A stretch of 64,000 nt of DNA, from assembly GCF_900635955.1 (NCBI RefSeq), contig NZ_LR134201.1, forward strand, positions 62,001 through 126,000, read 5' to 3'. The notes under the pieces are model-generated. The model was not told where the DNA came from, did not search any database, and worked only from the letters and a program-made list of their open reading frames with translations. The position numbers and the translations under genes are program-made. How positions within the stretch are numbered: position 1 is the first letter of the stretch; each line of letters begins with the position of its first letter. The DNA is from Cedecea lapagei (GTDB taxonomy: Bacteria > Pseudomonadota > Gammaproteobacteria > Enterobacterales > Enterobacteriaceae). Positions 17,079 to 25,200 of the stretch are shown piece by piece.

Positions 17079-18275
17079 GTGGAAAAGTTTGATGCCATTA
17101 TTATAGGTGCGGGTGCAGCGGGAATGTTTTGTGCGGCGATGGCCGGGCAGGCGGGCAGTCGCGTATTGCTGATTGATAATGGAAAAAAACCGGGCCGTAA
17201 AATCCTCATGTCCGGCGGCGGCCGCTGCAACTTTACCAATCTTTATGTCGAGCCCGCGGCCTATCTGAGCCAAAACCCGCATTTCTGCAAATCTGCGCTG
17301 GCGCGCTACACCCAGTGGGACTTTATCGACATGGTGGGCAAACACGGCATCGCCTGGCATGAGAAAACCCTCGGTCAGCTGTTCTGCGATGACTCTGCCC
17401 AACAGGTTGTCGATATGCTGGTGGCCGAGTGTGAAAAAGGCCGTGTGACGATGCGCCTGCGCAGCGAAGTGCTGAGCATTGAGCGTGACGAGCAAGGTTA
17501 TACCCTGCAGCTCAACGGCAGCAGCGTACAGGCGGCTAAGCTGGTGATCGCTTCCGGCGGTTTGTCGATGCCGGGTCTGGGGGCAACGCCCTTCGGCTAT
17601 AAAGTGGCCGAGCAGTTTGGCCTGAAGGTGCTGCCGACCCGTGCGGGCCTGGTGCCGTTTACCCTGCATAAACCGTTGCTTGAACAGCTCCAGGTGCTGT
17701 CCGGCGTCTCGGTGCCCTCCGTCATTACCGCTGAAAATGGCGTCAGTTTCCGTGAAAGCCTGCTGTTTACCCATCGCGGCCTTTCCGGCCCTGCCGTCCT
17801 GCAGCTCTCCAGCTACTGGCAGCCGGGCGAATTCGTCAGCGTCAACCTGCTGCCGGACACCGATCTGGACGGCTTTATCAACGAGCAGCGTAACGTGCAC
17901 CCGAATCAGAGCCTGAAAAACACGCTGGCAATGGTGTTACCTAAGCGCCTTGTGGAATGCCTGCAACAGCTCCAACAAATCCCGGACGTGACGCTGAAGC
18001 AGCTTAACAGCCGCCAGCAAAGCGAACTGGTCGAAACCCTGCAAGCCTGGCGCGTACAGCCTAACGGTACCGAAGGCTATCGCACGGCGGAAGTGACCCT
18101 CGGCGGTGTGGATACCAACGAGCTTTCCTCCCGCACCATGGAAGCGAAAAAAGCCCCGGGCCTCTATTTTATTGGCGAAGTGATGGACGTCAGCGGCTGG
18201 CTGGGTGGCTATAACTTCCAGTGGGCCTGGAGCTCCGCCTGGGCGTGTGCGCAGGCGCTGGTTGAGGGCGGCTGA
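17079..18275 (+). CDS. yhiN: BaiN/HI0933-family flavoprotein YhiN
   Basis: 398 residues closely matching E. coli YhiN. FAD-dependent oxidoreductase of the HI0933/BaiN family: dinucleotide-binding IIIGAGAAGMFCA near the N-terminus, GRKILMSGGGRCNFTN, and the C-terminal GGYNFQWAWSSAWACAQ. A GTG start at 17079 fits the family N-terminus (MEKFDAIIIGAG). The physiological substrate is unknown. Divergent from pitA, as in K-12; conserved synteny ends here. Confidence 0.92.
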   Translation: MEKFDAIIIGAGAAGMFCAAMAGQAGSRVLLIDNGKKPGRKILMSGGGRCNFTNLYVEPAAYLSQNPHFCKSALARYTQWDFIDMVGKHGIAWHEKTLGQLFCDDSAQQVVDMLVAECEKGRVTMRLRSEVLSIERDEQGYTLQLNGSSVQAAKLVIASGGLSMPGLGATPFGYKVAEQFGLKVLPTRAGLVPFTLHKPLLEQLQVLSGVSVPSVITAENGVSFRESLLFTHRGLSGPAVLQLSSYWQPGEFVSVNLLPDTDLDGFINEQRNVHPNQSLKNTLAMVLPKRLVECLQQLQQIPDVTLKQLNSRQQSELVETLQAWRVQPNGTEGYRTAEVTLGGVDTNELSSRTMEAKKAPGLYFIGEVMDVSGWLGGYNFQWAWSSAWACAQALVEGG

Positions 18276-18289
18276 GCTTCAGCCATCGA

Positions 18290-19159
18290 TTAAGTATCAA
18301 ATGAGCAGAGCCAGTCAGTAAATTTTTTTACTGCCTCATCATGCCTGCCATGCCACAGCAGTGAATAAGAGCCTGTATTGATCACACGATCGTCAAACGG
18401 TGATACCAGTCTCCCTGAGTTGAGATGTTTTGCGCAAAACAGCAAAGGGATCACCGCCAGCCCTAACCCATCTTCGGCCGCCTGAATCGCGGCAAAGGTG
18501 TGGTCAAGCGTAATGACGTTGGACACGGTATCCTGGCTACCAGAAAACGTATCGTGCCAGCTTTTCCATAAATCTTCCCGTGCCCTAATGGCGAGTTTTA
18601 CATGGCCCTCTAACCTTTCAGGGGAGGGTAATGGCCGGGTTCGCAAATACCCGGCGCTACAGACGAGCAGGCTGGTTTCGTTGAGAAATGGCTGAGCTTT
18701 GAGACCTGCAAAATGCGCCGGGTTTCTGCGTATGGCGATATCAAAAGGAACGGAGAGATTCACGGGCCCGATACTTGTCGTGACATCTACGGTGAGCTCT
18801 GGATGCAGTTCGTTGAAATCAGTCAGCCTGGGCATTAGCCAGTGCATGGCAAATGTCGGAAGACACTGGACGGTTAGCCGCGCTGAAGGTGCTATGGCGC
18901 TTAGTTTTTTTTCTGCCTCAGAAAGTTCAGTTAATAACCGGGTTGCAACCCTGGAAAATGCTTCTCCCGCCTCCGTAAGCCTTACCGATTTATGAGCCCG
19001 GTAAAATAGCTGCGTACCAAGCTGTTCCTCAAGGCTTCTAATGTGACGACTCACGGCGCCGGTGGTGATGAAAAGCTCATCTGCCGCTGCGCTAAAGCTG
19101 TTTCTGCGCGCTGCGGCCTCAAAGGCGGGCAAATGAGGCAGAGAGAGTGGTTTTTTCAT
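18290..19159 (-). CDS. LysR-family regulator (GcvA-like)
   Basis: 289 residues with an N-terminal winged helix (LPAFEAAARRNSFSAAADELFITTGAVSRHIRSLEEQLGTQLF) and a GcvA-type effector domain (LTVQCLPTFAMHWLMPRL; PFDIAIRR). It is divergent from an acetyltransferase-MFS transporter pair across 101 bases that contain a TTGAG-N5-CTCAA dyad, so it most likely controls that pair and itself. The effector is unknown. Base composition is ordinary, unlike the AT-rich genes it faces. Confidence 0.9.
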   Translation of the reverse strand: MKKPLSLPHLPAFEAAARRNSFSAAADELFITTGAVSRHIRSLEEQLGTQLFYRAHKSVRLTEAGEAFSRVATRLLTELSEAEKKLSAIAPSARLTVQCLPTFAMHWLMPRLTDFNELHPELTVDVTTSIGPVNLSVPFDIAIRRNPAHFAGLKAQPFLNETSLLVCSAGYLRTRPLPSPERLEGHVKLAIRAREDLWKSWHDTFSGSQDTVSNVITLDHTFAAIQAAEDGLGLAVIPLLFCAKHLNSGRLVSPFDDRVINTGSYSLLWHGRHDEAVKKFTDWLCSFDT

Positions 19160-19162
19160 TGA

Positions 19163-19177
19163 TTGAGTTTAGCTCAA
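19163..19177. promoter_or_regulatory. Candidate LysR operator (T-N11-A dyad)
   Basis: TTGAG-TTTAG-CTCAA, a perfect 5-bp dyad containing the T-N11-A pattern of LysR-type sites. It begins 4 bases upstream of the LysR start codon, in the divergent control region. Confidence 0.5.
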
Positions 19178-19260
19178 CCAGGCGAGAGAGAAAAGATCGT
19201 TTGTCAGAAGCATTCTCCACTCTTTAACATCAATCAAAAGTGATTTTGGGGGGATGCGAA

Positions 19261-19761
19261 ATGTTTAAAATGAACATTAGGGCGGCTGAATATAATGATA
19301 TTAACGGGATAATAGATATCTATTCTTATTATGTTTTGAAATCCACCGTGACATTTGAAATACAATTGCCGAGCTATCAAGAAATGTCAGGCCGATTAGC
19401 TAAGGCCCATGAAACACATTGTCCATTTCTGGTTTGTGAAGTGGATGAGAAAATTGCAGGTTTCACCTACGCATCGCGTTACAGGTCTCGTGAAGGGTAT
19501 CGTTACACTGTTGAAGGATCTATTTATATAGCCTCCTCTTTTCAAGGAATAGGCCTGGGGTCAGCATTACTGCAAGAACTCTTTTATCATTGCAAAAGGC
19601 AGGGCTTCAGGCAAATGATCTGTGTTGTCACAGGGCAGGTTAACAGTCCATCATATAAATTTCATATTAATAACGGATTTACTTATTGTGGCGGCCTGAA
19701 AAATGTAGGAAATAAATTCGACGCGTTTATAGATACCCATTTTTTTCAAAGGGAAATATAA
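19261..19761 (+). CDS. GNAT acetyltransferase, phosphinothricin-acetyltransferase type
   Basis: 166 residues. The order IRAAEYNDINGIIDIYSYYV, CEVDEKIAGFTYASRYRSREGYRYTVEGSIYI and FQGIGLGSALLQEL follows the PAT/Bar/YncA branch of GNAT enzymes, which N-acetylate phosphinothricin, methionine sulfoximine or related amino-acid analogues. I chose the ATG at 19261 because GGGGGGA lies 6 bases upstream. The stop codon is directly followed by the ATG of the MFS gene, so the two are translationally coupled. Codon use is AT-rich compared with the neighbouring backbone, suggesting transfer. With an exporter next door, a role in resisting a small amino-acid-like toxin is plausible but unproven. Confidence 0.82.
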   Translation: MFKMNIRAAEYNDINGIIDIYSYYVLKSTVTFEIQLPSYQEMSGRLAKAHETHCPFLVCEVDEKIAGFTYASRYRSREGYRYTVEGSIYIASSFQGIGLGSALLQELFYHCKRQGFRQMICVVTGQVNSPSYKFHINNGFTYCGGLKNVGNKFDAFIDTHFFQREI

Positions 19762-20940
19762 ATGAAGCCGTTCTATACACTCTGCATCGGTCGTGTCGGC
19801 GCATCTTTTGGTACGATGGCGTACGCGGGTGCATTGCCGGTTATCAGGGCCGAATGGCATCTTGATGCGTCATCGGCAGGTGCGATTCAAACGGCCTTTA
19901 ATATCGCAAATGCGCTTGGCTTATTTTCGACATCGTGGCTATGTGATTATTTTGGCGCCAAAAGAGTGTATTTAATGTTCTCCTGGCTGGCAGTGGCGGC
20001 GCTGTTTCTTTTTGCTTATGCCGCACATTCATATACTTCCGCCATGGTGATAATAATACTGGTGGGACTGACACAGGGAGGGGCTTATACACCATCAATG
20101 CTGCTGGCGTTAAAAATGAGCAGTATACATAAGAGAGGATATTCGGTGGGTATGATTCTGACGGCCGGCTCGCTGGGCTACCTTCTTTCTCTTTTCATTG
20201 CCTCCTGGGGCTCGGCCTTCAAAAATGTTTCATTTGCCTTTTATTTGTGCTCGCTGGGTGTGCTAGCCGGGGCATTACTCAGTAGTTTGGCGCTGTATCA
20301 TTACAAAGAAGAGTTGTGTGAGACCACCTGCACATTAAAGAAAACGGATAACTCCCGTTTTAAACTGACCGCGTTGCTGTTGTTAGTTGGCTATATTGCT
20401 CATTGCTGGGAGTTGTTAGGCAGTTGGGCGTGGACACCCAGTATGATTGCACATGCGCTCGTAAATGAAAATTTCAGTCCTCTGACAACCGGATTAATCA
20501 TTACTTTTACTATCCACTTATCCGGCATGCTTTCAACACTGCTGGTAGGTTCAATATCCGATTATTTTAACCGTACTGCCGTTCTGATTTTTATGGGTGC
20601 AGGAGGAGCAATAAGTTCAGTTCTGATGGGGATGTCCGTTTCATGGGGCGCAGCCTGGTCTATCGCTTTGGCTTTTCTTGGCAGTTTTTTTATTTTAGGC
20701 GACTCGGGTGTGTTATCTGCGGCGATTGCTGATAATGTCCCAGCTGAAAAAATAGGTAAAGTCATGGGGGTCCGTTCTTTACTTGGTTTTGGATGTGGAT
20801 CGTTTTCACCTTTTTTATTTGGTATGGCCCTGGATGCGAGTAATAGTTGGTGGCTCGCGTATAGTGTCTTAGGCTTGGGGGGAATTATTGCCTGTTTCTC
20901 AGCAATATTACTCAAGCGAAGTGAAAGGGCTGTGGCATAG
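19762..20940 (+). CDS. MFS transporter
   Basis: 392 residues, about 12 hydrophobic segments in two halves separated by a charged loop near residues 190-205. MFS features: LCDYFGAKRVYL after TM2 (the GxxxDxxGxxxx loop) and the repeated version SISDYFNRTAVL in the second half. Family resemblance is to the CynX/NimT-like or general multidrug-sugar MFS groups; the substrate is unknown. It starts immediately after the acetyltransferase stop codon (TAA-ATG). AT-rich like its partner. The divergent LysR gene probably controls both. Confidence 0.85.
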   Translation: MKPFYTLCIGRVGASFGTMAYAGALPVIRAEWHLDASSAGAIQTAFNIANALGLFSTSWLCDYFGAKRVYLMFSWLAVAALFLFAYAAHSYTSAMVIIILVGLTQGGAYTPSMLLALKMSSIHKRGYSVGMILTAGSLGYLLSLFIASWGSAFKNVSFAFYLCSLGVLAGALLSSLALYHYKEELCETTCTLKKTDNSRFKLTALLLLVGYIAHCWELLGSWAWTPSMIAHALVNENFSPLTTGLIITFTIHLSGMLSTLLVGSISDYFNRTAVLIFMGAGGAISSVLMGMSVSWGAAWSIALAFLGSFFILGDSGVLSAAIADNVPAEKIGKVMGVRSLLGFGCGSFSPFLFGMALDASNSWWLAYSVLGLGGIIACFSAILLKRSERAVA

Positions 20941-21049
20941 CATTTTTATTTAAAGCGATATGGCAGGAACGGTAAATTAAGAGGCCAAATTGTTTTCTTC
21001 TTTCGAACGTTGAAAATACATTTTTAAGTAAACTTGAATGAGGTGTTAA

Positions 21050-21814
21050 ATGGAAAGTTTAAAAGACTGGAATCCAGCGCTGTATTTAAAGTTTGAAAAT
21101 GAACGCACAAGGCCGGCGATGGAATTATTAGCTAAAATTAATCATCCGATGGCCAAAACGTACACTGACATTGGCTGCGGTCCGGGGAACTCGACGGCAT
21201 TACTCTATGCATTGGCACCTGAAGCAAAAATAACAGGCCTGGACAATTCGCCAGAAATGTTAGCCAGAGCGCGGGAAAACCTCCCCGCTTGCCAGTTTGA
21301 AAATGCGGATATCGCAACATGGAAACCTGATAGTAAACAAGATGTTATTTTCGCCAATGCGTCTATGCAGTGGATACCCAATCATCAGCATGTTTTTCCA
21401 CATCTTGTGCAGCAGCTTAGTGCAGAAGGGGTATTAGCCGTACAAATGCCAGATAACTGGGGAGAATATACGCATACCCTTATGCGGCAAGTTGCGGCTG
21501 AATTTGATTGCGCAGATTCAGAGCGTGAAGCATTACTGACAATCAATGAATATTATGATCTTTTAACCGCTGCAGGTTGTGACGTTGATATCTGGCGAAC
21601 CACATACTTTCATGTCATGCCATCCATTCAGGCGATAGTTGACTGGCGCTCAGGCAGCGGCATGCGGCTTTATCTGCAGGCGTTAACCAGTCAGCAAAGA
21701 GAACGTTTCCTTGAAAGGTATAGCAGCCTTCTTAATGAGCACTATCCAGCGCAAGCGGATGGAAATAGAGTAATGGCATTTCCTCGCCTCTTTATTGTGG
21801 CGAGAAAAAAATAA
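21050..21814 (+). CDS. tam: Trans-aconitate 2-methyltransferase
   Basis: 254 residues aligning with E. coli Tam from DWNPALYLKFENERTRPA to FPRLFIVARKK. SAM-binding loop DIGCGPGNSTALL and the Tam-typical FANASMQWIPNHQHVFPHL, MPDNWGE and CDVDIWRTTYFHVMP. It methylates trans-aconitate, an aconitase inhibitor formed spontaneously from cis-aconitate. GAGG lies 7 bases before the ATG. Base composition is AT-rich, like the two genes before it, though separated from them by 109 bases with no clear terminator. The location differs from K-12. Confidence 0.9.
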   Translation: MESLKDWNPALYLKFENERTRPAMELLAKINHPMAKTYTDIGCGPGNSTALLYALAPEAKITGLDNSPEMLARARENLPACQFENADIATWKPDSKQDVIFANASMQWIPNHQHVFPHLVQQLSAEGVLAVQMPDNWGEYTHTLMRQVAAEFDCADSEREALLTINEYYDLLTAAGCDVDIWRTTYFHVMPSIQAIVDWRSGSGMRLYLQALTSQQRERFLERYSSLLNEHYPAQADGNRVMAFPRLFIVARKK

Positions 21815-21837
21815 GACAATATTTTAATTAATATTGC

Positions 21838-21862
21838 AGAGGCATTCGTTCCTCTCTTTTCT
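21838..21862 (+). terminator. Possible terminator after tam
   Basis: Stem AGAGG / CCTCT with loop CATTCGTT followed by CTTTTC, 24 bases after the tam stop. The stem is short. Confidence 0.4.
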
Positions 21863-21898
21863 CCTCTGGGCAATTCAGTCTTACGTGCCTGAATGATA

Positions 21899-21913
21899 GA
21901 TTGTGCTATGTTA
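21899..21913. promoter_or_regulatory. Candidate autoregulatory site of the DeoR-family gene
   Basis: GATTGTGCTATGTTA lies 31 bases before the DeoR-family start codon. It matches 14 of 15 bases of GATTGTGCAATGTTA at 24161-24175, in front of the oppositely oriented phosphoribosyltransferase gene. GTGC-N8-GCAC forms a small dyad here. A shared site at both outer ends of the module is what one expects of a common operator. Confidence 0.5.
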
Positions 21914-21943
21914 TGCACTATTGCAGCTATTTGAGGGCTAAAC

Positions 21944-22708
21944 GTGACTGATTATGATGCATTGCCTGAACAGCGCCAGGCGATGATCCACCAGATCCTG
22001 ACCGAAACGGGCAGGGTGATCGGCGCCGATGTCGCGCGGAAGCTGGGCGTGTCCGAACACACGATCCGCCGGGATTTGCAGGAGCTGGCGCGTCGTGGCC
22101 TGTGCAAAAAGGTTTATGGCGGCGCCATCAGCCAGTTCCAGCAGTCTGCCAGTTTTGAAACCCGCGTGTCGCAGGATGTCGCCGAGAAATCTCAGGTGGC
22201 GCGGAAGTGCGCCGGAATGCTCAAAGCCAACACCTGTGTGTTTCTCGATGCCGGTTCAACCTATCTGGCGATGGTGGAGTTTATCCCCGAAGAGCTTGAT
22301 CTCACTATCGTCACCAACTCCCCGCAAATTGCCGCCGCGCTTAGCGGACGAACCCGAGGCGAGCTGATTTTGCTGGGCGGGAAAGTTAACCCGCTCACCG
22401 GCAGCACCCTTGGCTCCGATACCGTAAATCAGCTGCGCGGTATGGTTTTCGACCAGGCCTTTATCGGCGTGTGCGGGCTGGATCCGCAGGCTGGGCTGAG
22501 CGCGGTTTACTACGAAGATGCCTGCTTTAAACGCGAAGTGCTGAGCCAGAGCAACGAGACGATTGCCGCCGTCACGGCCAACAAGATGTCCCAGGTGGCG
22601 CGCTACAAAGTGGCGCCCTGCGAAGATATTGACGTGGTGGTGGTCAGCGCTGAAACCAAAATTACCGATTTCAGCGAAGTTAACCTGCATATTGAAGTGG
22701 CTGGTTAG
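21944..22708 (+). CDS. DeoR-family transcriptional regulator
   Basis: 254 residues. N-terminal DeoR HTH (RQAMIHQILTETGRVIGADVARKLGVSEHTIRRDLQELARRGLCKKVYGGAI) and a C-terminal DeoR sensor domain of the isomerase-like fold with DAGSTYLAMVEF, TNSPQIAAAL, LLGGKVNPLTGSTLG and AFIGVCGLDPQAGLS. Such sensors bind phosphorylated sugars or nucleotide-related sugar phosphates. GTG start with GAGGG 9 bases upstream. It converges on a HAD phosphatase and a phosphoribosyltransferase gene, and shared sequence motifs suggest it controls them. Confidence 0.88.
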   Translation: MTDYDALPEQRQAMIHQILTETGRVIGADVARKLGVSEHTIRRDLQELARRGLCKKVYGGAISQFQQSASFETRVSQDVAEKSQVARKCAGMLKANTCVFLDAGSTYLAMVEFIPEELDLTIVTNSPQIAAALSGRTRGELILLGGKVNPLTGSTLGSDTVNQLRGMVFDQAFIGVCGLDPQAGLSAVYYEDACFKREVLSQSNETIAAVTANKMSQVARYKVAPCEDIDVVVVSAETKITDFSEVNLHIEVAG

Positions 22709-22712
22709 CGAA

Positions 22713-22735
22713 ACGGGCGGTGAGTTGCCGCCCGT
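22713..22735. terminator. Hairpin between convergent DeoR and HAD genes
   Basis: Perfect 8-bp stem ACGGGCGG / CCGCCCGT with a 7-base loop in the 35-base gap between convergent genes. T-tract is poor on both strands. Confidence 0.55.
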
Positions 22736-22743
22736 ATTCAGAT

Positions 22744-23544
22744 TTAGTTTTGCAGCGCCAGCAGGCTTTTTATCGTGTGCTGCACGGCGCTTTCATTATT
22801 GCTGCCGGTAATAAATCGGGCGGCGGCCTTCGTTTCCTCAAAAGCATTCCGCATCGCAAAGCTATACTCCGCCTGAGCCAGCAGCTCCAGGTCATTATAG
22901 CCGTCGCCAAACGCCAGGGTTTCCGCCGGGCTGACGTTCAGTAACTGCTGGAGCTTTTGCACCGTGGTCCCTTTGTGAACGCCAGAGTCGGCAATATCTA
23001 TCCACGCCGCCTCGGACACCACGATATAAACATCTTGCTCAAAAGGCGTCAGGGCCGGGCGAGTCTGCGGGCAGTTTCCTGCTTCGTCATAAACGCTGAT
23101 TTTCACGAAATCACCCTCGAGTTCGGCAAAAGAGTCCACCTGCGCCAGGCTGGCGTAGGACTGACGCATTTTGTCTTTCAGCCGCTGCGGCACATCTTTG
23201 CGGATAAACGCGCTTTCGCTGCCGCAGGCAATAATCACGTGGCTGTCGCTGGCGGCCTCCAGAGTCTCAATAATCCGCAGCCCCAGCGCATTGTTAATTA
23301 GCGATTCGTAGACATATTCGCCGTTCCTTTTGATACGCGTGGCGCTGTCGCCGATTATCCATAAATCCTGACGATAATCGGCGAACAGCTCTTCTACCCG
23401 CTGGCATTGTTTGCCGGTACAGGCGGCGAAATGGACGCCTTGCTCTGCCATTAAGCGGTGTATTTCCGCAAATAGTGCGCGGTCATAGTCGCCGTGGCCA
23501 TTGAGAAAAGTGCCGTCCAGGTCAGTAATAACTAGCTTTATCAT
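22744..23544 (-). CDS. Cof-type HAD phosphatase
   Basis: 266 residues, HAD superfamily IIB. Motif I is DLDGTFLNG (nucleophile Asp plus second Asp), motif II ACTGK, and motif IV FGDGYNDLELL; the C2B cap lies between. These enzymes dephosphorylate sugar phosphates, nucleotides or flavin mononucleotide in the cytoplasm. It lies 34 bases downstream of a phosphoribosyltransferase gene in the same direction, so the two form an operon. A joint role in base or nucleotide turnover, for example removing a nucleoside monophosphate, is inferred from this pairing. Confidence 0.88.
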   Translation of the reverse strand: MIKLVITDLDGTFLNGHGDYDRALFAEIHRLMAEQGVHFAACTGKQCQRVEELFADYRQDLWIIGDSATRIKRNGEYVYESLINNALGLRIIETLEAASDSHVIIACGSESAFIRKDVPQRLKDKMRQSYASLAQVDSFAELEGDFVKISVYDEAGNCPQTRPALTPFEQDVYIVVSEAAWIDIADSGVHKGTTVQKLQQLLNVSPAETLAFGDGYNDLELLAQAEYSFAMRNAFEETKAAARFITGSNNESAVQHTIKSLLALQN

Positions 23545-23578
23545 GTTGTTATTCCATCGGTAAGCGTTCTGTGGGCGT

Positions 23579-24097
23579 TTATATTTTTAGTTTTGAAACG
23601 AAGGGCAGGTTGCGGTACTTGTTTTGCCACGGCATGCCGTAGCCAATGAGCAGGTCATCGTTGTCCATGATGTAGGCATAACATTGCTCGACGGGGATCT
23701 CTACGCGGCCAGGTTTCACAAATAAAGTGGCAATAGAGAGAGATTTCGGCGCGTAGTTTTCGGTTAAATGGTCGACCAGGCGTTTCATGGTGCCGCCGGA
23801 CTCGATGGCGTCATCCACCAGAATCACCTCTTTACCCCTGATGCCAATATTGTCGTGGTAAACGAGAGGGGAGCCATTATTTCTGTCGCCCGGCGTATGC
23901 GGGCATGAAATGTAGTCCATTGAAATATCAAAAGTTAGCTGTCTGACCAGGTCGGCGGTAAACAGGATCCCACCGGGCACGACCGTGATCACCACCGCTT
24001 CGTGATAGCGACTATTAAGCTGCCTGGCCACTTTGGTGACGCCATCGGCAATCGTCGATTCTTTCATCACGATGTGTCCTACATGATTGTTTCTCAC
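23579..24097 (-). CDS. Hypoxanthine phosphoribosyltransferase-like protein
   Basis: 172 residues with the layout of bacterial Hpt. The PRPP-binding loop is VILVDDAIESGGT. The segment VVITVVPGGILFTADLV corresponds to the PPi-binding loop of Hpt, and the C-terminus (LIGYGMPWQNKYRNLPFVSKL) resembles the Hpt base-binding end. Two differences from E. coli Hpt stand out: the position of the catalytic Asp in EDIIDSGNT is Glu here, and LRGS is replaced by VPGG. A GTG start at 24097 has GAGGA upstream. First gene of an operon with the HAD phosphatase. The natural base substrate is uncertain; this may not be the housekeeping enzyme. Confidence 0.8.
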   Translation of the reverse strand: MRNNHVGHIVMKESTIADGVTKVARQLNSRYHEAVVITVVPGGILFTADLVRQLTFDISMDYISCPHTPGDRNNGSPLVYHDNIGIRGKEVILVDDAIESGGTMKRLVDHLTENYAPKSLSIATLFVKPGRVEIPVEQCYAYIMDNDDLLIGYGMPWQNKYRNLPFVSKLKI

Positions 24098-24122
24098 TGC
24101 TGCATCCTCGCTAAAGTTTCAT

Positions 24123-24175
24123 TGCTCGTTGTTGCTCGATTAAAATAAGATCTAATGCTCGATTGTGCAATGTTA
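24123..24175. promoter_or_regulatory. Operator-like repeat array at the phosphoribosyltransferase promoter
   Basis: Three direct copies of TGCTCG(A/T)T at 24123, 24133 and 24156, followed by GATTGTGCAATGTTA (24161-24175), which also occurs upstream of the DeoR-family gene. On the minus strand a possible promoter, TTGCAC-N17-TATTTT, runs through these repeats, with one copy inside the spacer and one directly after the -10. A repressor bound here would block transcription. Likely ligand protein: the DeoR-family regulator at 21944. Confidence 0.55.
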
Positions 24176-24227
24176 GCGTAATAAAGGACTTGTTATTGTG
24201 ATCTGTAACGATCGTGCAGAAATATTA

Positions 24228-24258
24228 TGCTCAATGCTGCATTATCGAGCATTGAGCA
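24228..24258. repeat. Perfect 10-bp inverted repeat with TGCTC(G/A)AT units
   Basis: TGCTCAATGC (24228-24237) and GCATTGAGCA (24249-24258) form a perfect inverted repeat with an 11-base spacer. It contains three further copies of the TGCTC(G/A)AT unit found in the nearby operator array, two of them inverted. It lies 7 bases after the tonB-like stop codon, so it may also act as that gene's 3' hairpin; no T-run follows. Confidence 0.6.
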
Positions 24259-24265
24259 AAGGGTT

Positions 24266-25063
24266 TTACTGGCGGAGATCGAAGCGGATCGGCAGCGTGA
24301 GGGTAATTTGCGGCTGGCCCGCAGCGATATCTTCGGTGGGGGCTGGCAGAGGTGTTGCGCGTGCTGGCAGGGCGAGCGCTTCCCGATCCAGCGTGGGCGT
24401 GCCGCTGCTTTTTGCCAGCACTACGCTGAGGACCTGTCCCTCTCTGTTCAGCGTCAGGCTCAGGTAAACCACGCCCTGGGCCTGCTGGCGCAAAGCCTGA
24501 GCCGGGTAACGTTTGAAGCGATCGAGCCGCTGACGCAGTAATCCAACCCAGTTCACTTCCCCCGGGCTGGGGGCGCTCACGGCGCTGCTTCCTGCTCTGC
24601 CGGCGCTTTGCTGCGGATGGCTGGCGGGGGCGTGGGTTTCAGGCGCAGGTGGCGCAGGGGCCGGCGGCACTTCCGCGTTGTGCGGAGTAACTGGCTGAGG
24701 TTTGGTGATGGCCCTATGGCGCGCTTTTTTGGCCACAACGATCTCCGGGTTCGGCGCCTCCACGCTTTTCACCGCTTCCTTCGGCTCGGCCTTCTCCTGA
24801 GGTGCAGCCGATCGGATCTGCTTGATCTTGTCGGGCTGCCTTTCTGGCGTGGCGACAGAGGCCGGATCGTCGGAAGGAAGGAGCATCAGCGCAATGGGCG
24901 GCGGCGCGGTGGCCGTTTGCTCCTGCGCAGGCCGATTGGTTAGCCAGAGGAAAACGCCCGCGTGCAGCAAAAGCGCCAACAGTAGCCCGATGCCGCGACG
25001 TGAGGAGGGCAGGCCCTCGGACCAGGCAGGAAAGGGCTTTCTTATCGGCAGGATAGAAGGCAT
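24266..25063 (-). CDS. TonB-family energy transducer
   Basis: 265 residues with TonB layout: one N-terminal membrane anchor (GIGLLLALLLHAGVFLWL), a long Pro/Ala/Lys-rich periplasmic spacer, and a C-terminal TonB domain (LLRQRLDRFKRYPAQALRQQAQGVVYLSLTLNREGQVLSVVLAKSSGTPTLDREAL). I chose the ATG at 25063 (MPSILPIRK), preceded by GGAG; a longer in-frame start at 25168 has no support. It lies downstream of FecR- and FecI-like genes and is probably dedicated to the receptor encoded upstream, linking it to the ExbB-ExbD proton motor encoded elsewhere. Confidence 0.88.
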   Translation of the reverse strand: MPSILPIRKPFPAWSEGLPSSRRGIGLLLALLLHAGVFLWLTNRPAQEQTATAPPPIALMLLPSDDPASVATPERQPDKIKQIRSAAPQEKAEPKEAVKSVEAPNPEIVVAKKARHRAITKPQPVTPHNAEVPPAPAPPAPETHAPASHPQQSAGRAGSSAVSAPSPGEVNWVGLLRQRLDRFKRYPAQALRQQAQGVVYLSLTLNREGQVLSVVLAKSSGTPTLDREALALPARATPLPAPTEDIAAGQPQITLTLPIRFDLRQ

Positions 25064-25200
25064 AACAAAATACTCCGCAGCCGGGCTGCTGGTTGTGGTT
25101 TCAGTAGTGACAGGAGAGAGGACACGTGAAGCTGGTAAACGGGCAGATTCGAACGAATAACGAGACAATCACCATGAATTAACCCTCTGTGAGGAATTAT

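Noticed and set aside
24197..24216. CRP site (TGTGATCTGTAACGATCG)
   Set aside because: Only the left half TGTGA matches; the right half lacks TCACA. Not enough to call.
25064..25168. 35-codon N-terminal extension of the TonB-like protein
   Set aside because: No ribosome site, and the membrane anchor is correctly placed when translation starts at 25063 behind GGAG.
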